Shown here piece after piece: positions 62,614-64,000 of a stretch of DNA of 64,000 bases; the stretch's first letter is position 1; each line of letters begins with the position of its first letter. The stretch comes from Nocardia anaemiae NBRC 100462 (GTDB lineage Bacteria; Actinomycetota; Actinomycetes; Mycobacteriales; Mycobacteriaceae). Location: contig NZ_BDAZ01000017.1 of NCBI RefSeq assembly GCF_001612725.1, positions 1 to 64,000 of the forward strand. The letters are read 5' to 3'. Position numbers and translations under genes: made by a program. A model generated the notes under the pieces. That model saw only the letters and a list, made by a program, of their open reading frames with translations. It did no database searches and was not told where the DNA came from.

Positions 62614-64000
62614 TCAGAACAGGTCGACCAGGACGATCTTGGACGCGCCGACGGATTCGGCGATCGCGGCCTGGACGTCGGCGGGAACTTCGCGAGCCAC
62701 ACGGAGAACCACGGTCGCGCCCTCCTTGTCCACATCCTGGCTCAGCTGTGCGGCGAGGATGTCGATCTCGGCCTCACCGAGCTTGGTGCCGATCTTGCCG
62801 AGCGCGCCCGGCTTGTCCTCGTAGTTCAGCACGGCCAGGTTCAGGCCCTCGGCGCGCATATCGTAGTTGCGGCCGTTGATGTTGACGATCTTCTGCACCA
62901 GCTGCGGCTCGGTCAGTGTGCCCGCCACGTTCAGGGTGCTGCCGTCGCCGAAGACCGCGCGCAGGTCGACGACGCTGCGGTGGCTCGGGCTCTCCGAAAC
63001 CTTGGTGACCTGGGTGGTGATGCCGCGCTCCTTGGCCAAGGCGGGGGCATTGACGAAGGTGACCTGATCCTCGACGAGCGCGGAGAAGATGCCGCGCAGC
63101 GCCGAAAGTTCCAGCACCGCAACATCTTGCGCGGCCAGCTCGCCGCGCACCTGCACCTCGACGCTGACCGGCAGCTCGTTCGACACCGCACCGAGCAGGT
63201 GCCCCTGCTTGCGTACGATCTCCAGCCACGGCGCCACCTCGTCACCGACGGCGCCGCCGGTGACATTCACCGCGCCCGGCACGAATTCACCGGCCAGAGC
63301 CAGCAGTACGGACTTCGCGACATCGGTGCCCGCGCGGTCCTGCGCCTCGGCGGTGGACGCGCCGAGGTGCGGTGTCACCACCACCTGCGGCAGGTCGAAC
63401 AGCGGGCTGTCGGTGCACGGCTCGGTATCGAATACGTCCAGACCGGCGGCGCGCACGTGACCCGACTTGATGGCGTCGGCGAGCGCCTGCTCGTCGACGA
63501 GGCCACCGCGGGCAGCGTTGACGATGATGACGCCCGGCTTGGTCTTGGCGATGGCCTCCTTGCCGATGATGCCCTTGGTCTCCGGGGTCTTCGGCAGGTG
63601 CACCGAGATCAGGTCGGCGCGCTCGAGCAACTCGTCCAGGCTCAGCAGTTCGATGCCGAGCTGGGCGGCGCGGGCCGGGGAGACATAGGGGTCGTAGGCG
63701 ATCACCTTGGTCTCGAAGGCGGCCAGACGCGCGGCGAAGAGCTGGCCGATGCGGCCGAGGCCGACCACACCGACGGTCTTGTCGAAGATCTCGACACCGT
63801 TGAACTTGCTGCGCTGCCAGGTCCGCTCGCGCAGGGTGGAATCGGCGGCGGGAATCTGACGGGCCGCGGCCAGCAGCAGCGTGACGGCGTGCTCGGCGGC
63901 GGTGTGGATGTTGGAGGTGGGCGCGTTGACCACCATGACGCCGCGCTCGGTGGCCGCTGGCACATCGACATTGTCGAGGCCGACACCGGCGCGGGCGACG
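62614..64000 (-). CDS. serA: D-3-phosphoglycerate dehydrogenase (partial, 5' end beyond window)
   Basis: The visible 462 codons start inside the substrate-binding domain ([20 protein letters not shown]) and run to the stop. The NAD-binding motif [17 protein letters not shown], catalytic Arg/Glu region [15 protein letters not shown] and His in [10 protein letters not shown] are present, followed by the intervening domain and the C-terminal ACT domain ([20 protein letters not shown]) of the long mycobacterial-type SerA. About 65-70 N-terminal residues lie outside the window. It is the first step of serine synthesis. Confidence 0.97.
   Translation of the reverse strand, partial: VARAGVGLDNVDVPAATERGVMVVNAPTSNIHTAAEHAVTLLLAAARQIPAADSTLRERTWQRSKFNGVEIFDKTVGVVGLGRIGQLFAARLAAFETKVIAYDPYVSPARAAQLGIELLSLDELLERADLISVHLPKTPETKGIIGKEAIAKTKPGVIIVNAARGGLVDEQALADAIKSGHVRAAGLDVFDTEPCTDSPLFDLPQVVVTPHLGASTAEAQDRAGTDVAKSVLLALAGEFVPGAVNVTGGAVGDEVAPWLEIVRKQGHLLGAVSNELPVSVEVQVRGELAAQDVAVLELSALRGIFSALVEDQVTFVNAPALAKERGITTQVTKVSESPSHRSVVDLRAVFGDGSTLNVAGTLTEPQLVQKIVNINGRNYDMRAEGLNLAVLNYEDKPGALGKIGTKLGEAEIDILAAQLSQDVDKEGATVVLRVAREVPADVQAAIAESVGASKIVLVDLF

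Noticed and set aside
1..64000. CRISPR arrays, insertion sequences, prophage genes, integrases, rRNA genes
   Set aside because: The only tandem repeats are the 21-bp and 24-bp arrays, which lack spacers, and no transposase or phage product was seen.

Overview
The window is high-GC actinobacterial chromosome, most probably Nocardia or a close relative in the Mycobacteriales. This rests on gene order. From memory of the Mycobacterium tuberculosis map, osmC-acyP, mutM-rnc-(rpmF)-DUF177-sepIVA, coaD-rsmD-pyc, recG-DAK2-rpmB, ung-thiL-DUF3515-ddl-gpsA-cofC-ppk1-mutT1-hupB-leuD-leuC-iclR, gltX-FAA hydrolase-MFS-leuB-serA reproduce the Rv2922A to Rv2996c series. Other actinobacterial marks are a HupB with a long Lys/Ala tail, SepIVA, CofC/FbiD, a MutT1 Nudix-phosphatase fusion, and many genes whose start codon lies 6-8 nt after a TANNNT hexamer (leaderless mRNAs).

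Layout. 1-1.1 kb: start of a Gly-Ser heptad-repeat protein (cut by the edge), acyP and an OsmC protein. 1.2-9.8 kb: a divergent potassium locus, kdpE-kdpD plus a 52-residue membrane microprotein to the left and a 27-residue microprotein-kdpF-kdpA-kdpB-kdpC to the right, around a 300-bp control region with repeated GTTTACGGGT boxes. 9.8-19 kb: accessory genes, including glycogen debranching-type hydrolase plus glycosyltransferase, an AhpD-like protein, a membrane-tethered PstS-like protein beside a coiled-coil protein with a Gly/Cys/His tail, a PHP phosphoesterase and a DHFR/RibD-like reductase. Blocks 1.2-19 kb sit between osmC and mutM, which are close neighbours in mycobacteria. 19-27.8 kb: DNA repair, RNA processing, ribosome, division and pantetheine/anaplerotic genes (mutM to pyc).

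27.8-33.8 kb: a cobalamin riboswitch controlling metE, two small genes, a SnoaL-like protein, a DUF1737 protein, a decayed prpD fragment, and an intact PrpR/RamB-type regulator with clustered TTGCGA boxes in its own promoter. 33.8-50.4 kb: recG, a DAK2 protein, rpmB, acyl-CoA and hydrolase genes, ung, thiL, DUF3515, ddl, gpsA, cofC, ppk1, mutT1; the last two are each preceded by a copy of the same ~78-bp leader repeat. 50.5-64 kb: hupB, leuD-leuC with a divergent IclR regulator, a PPOX protein, a DUF5302 protein, a 7 x 24 bp tandem repeat, tRNA-Glu and tRNA-Gln downstream of gltX, an FAA hydrolase, an MFS transporter, a HTH/proline-rich protein, a Uma2 protein, leuB and the 3' two thirds of serA.

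Functionally the window joins K+ uptake, central anaplerosis (pyc), methionine, leucine and serine synthesis, polyphosphate and F420 metabolism, and glutamyl/glutaminyl-tRNA supply. No transposase, integrase, phage gene or CRISPR array was seen. The parts least explained by known families are the kdp microproteins and operator boxes, the membrane-tethered PstS-like pair, the prpD remnant with its intact regulator, the ppk1/mutT1 leader repeats and the 24-bp minisatellite.
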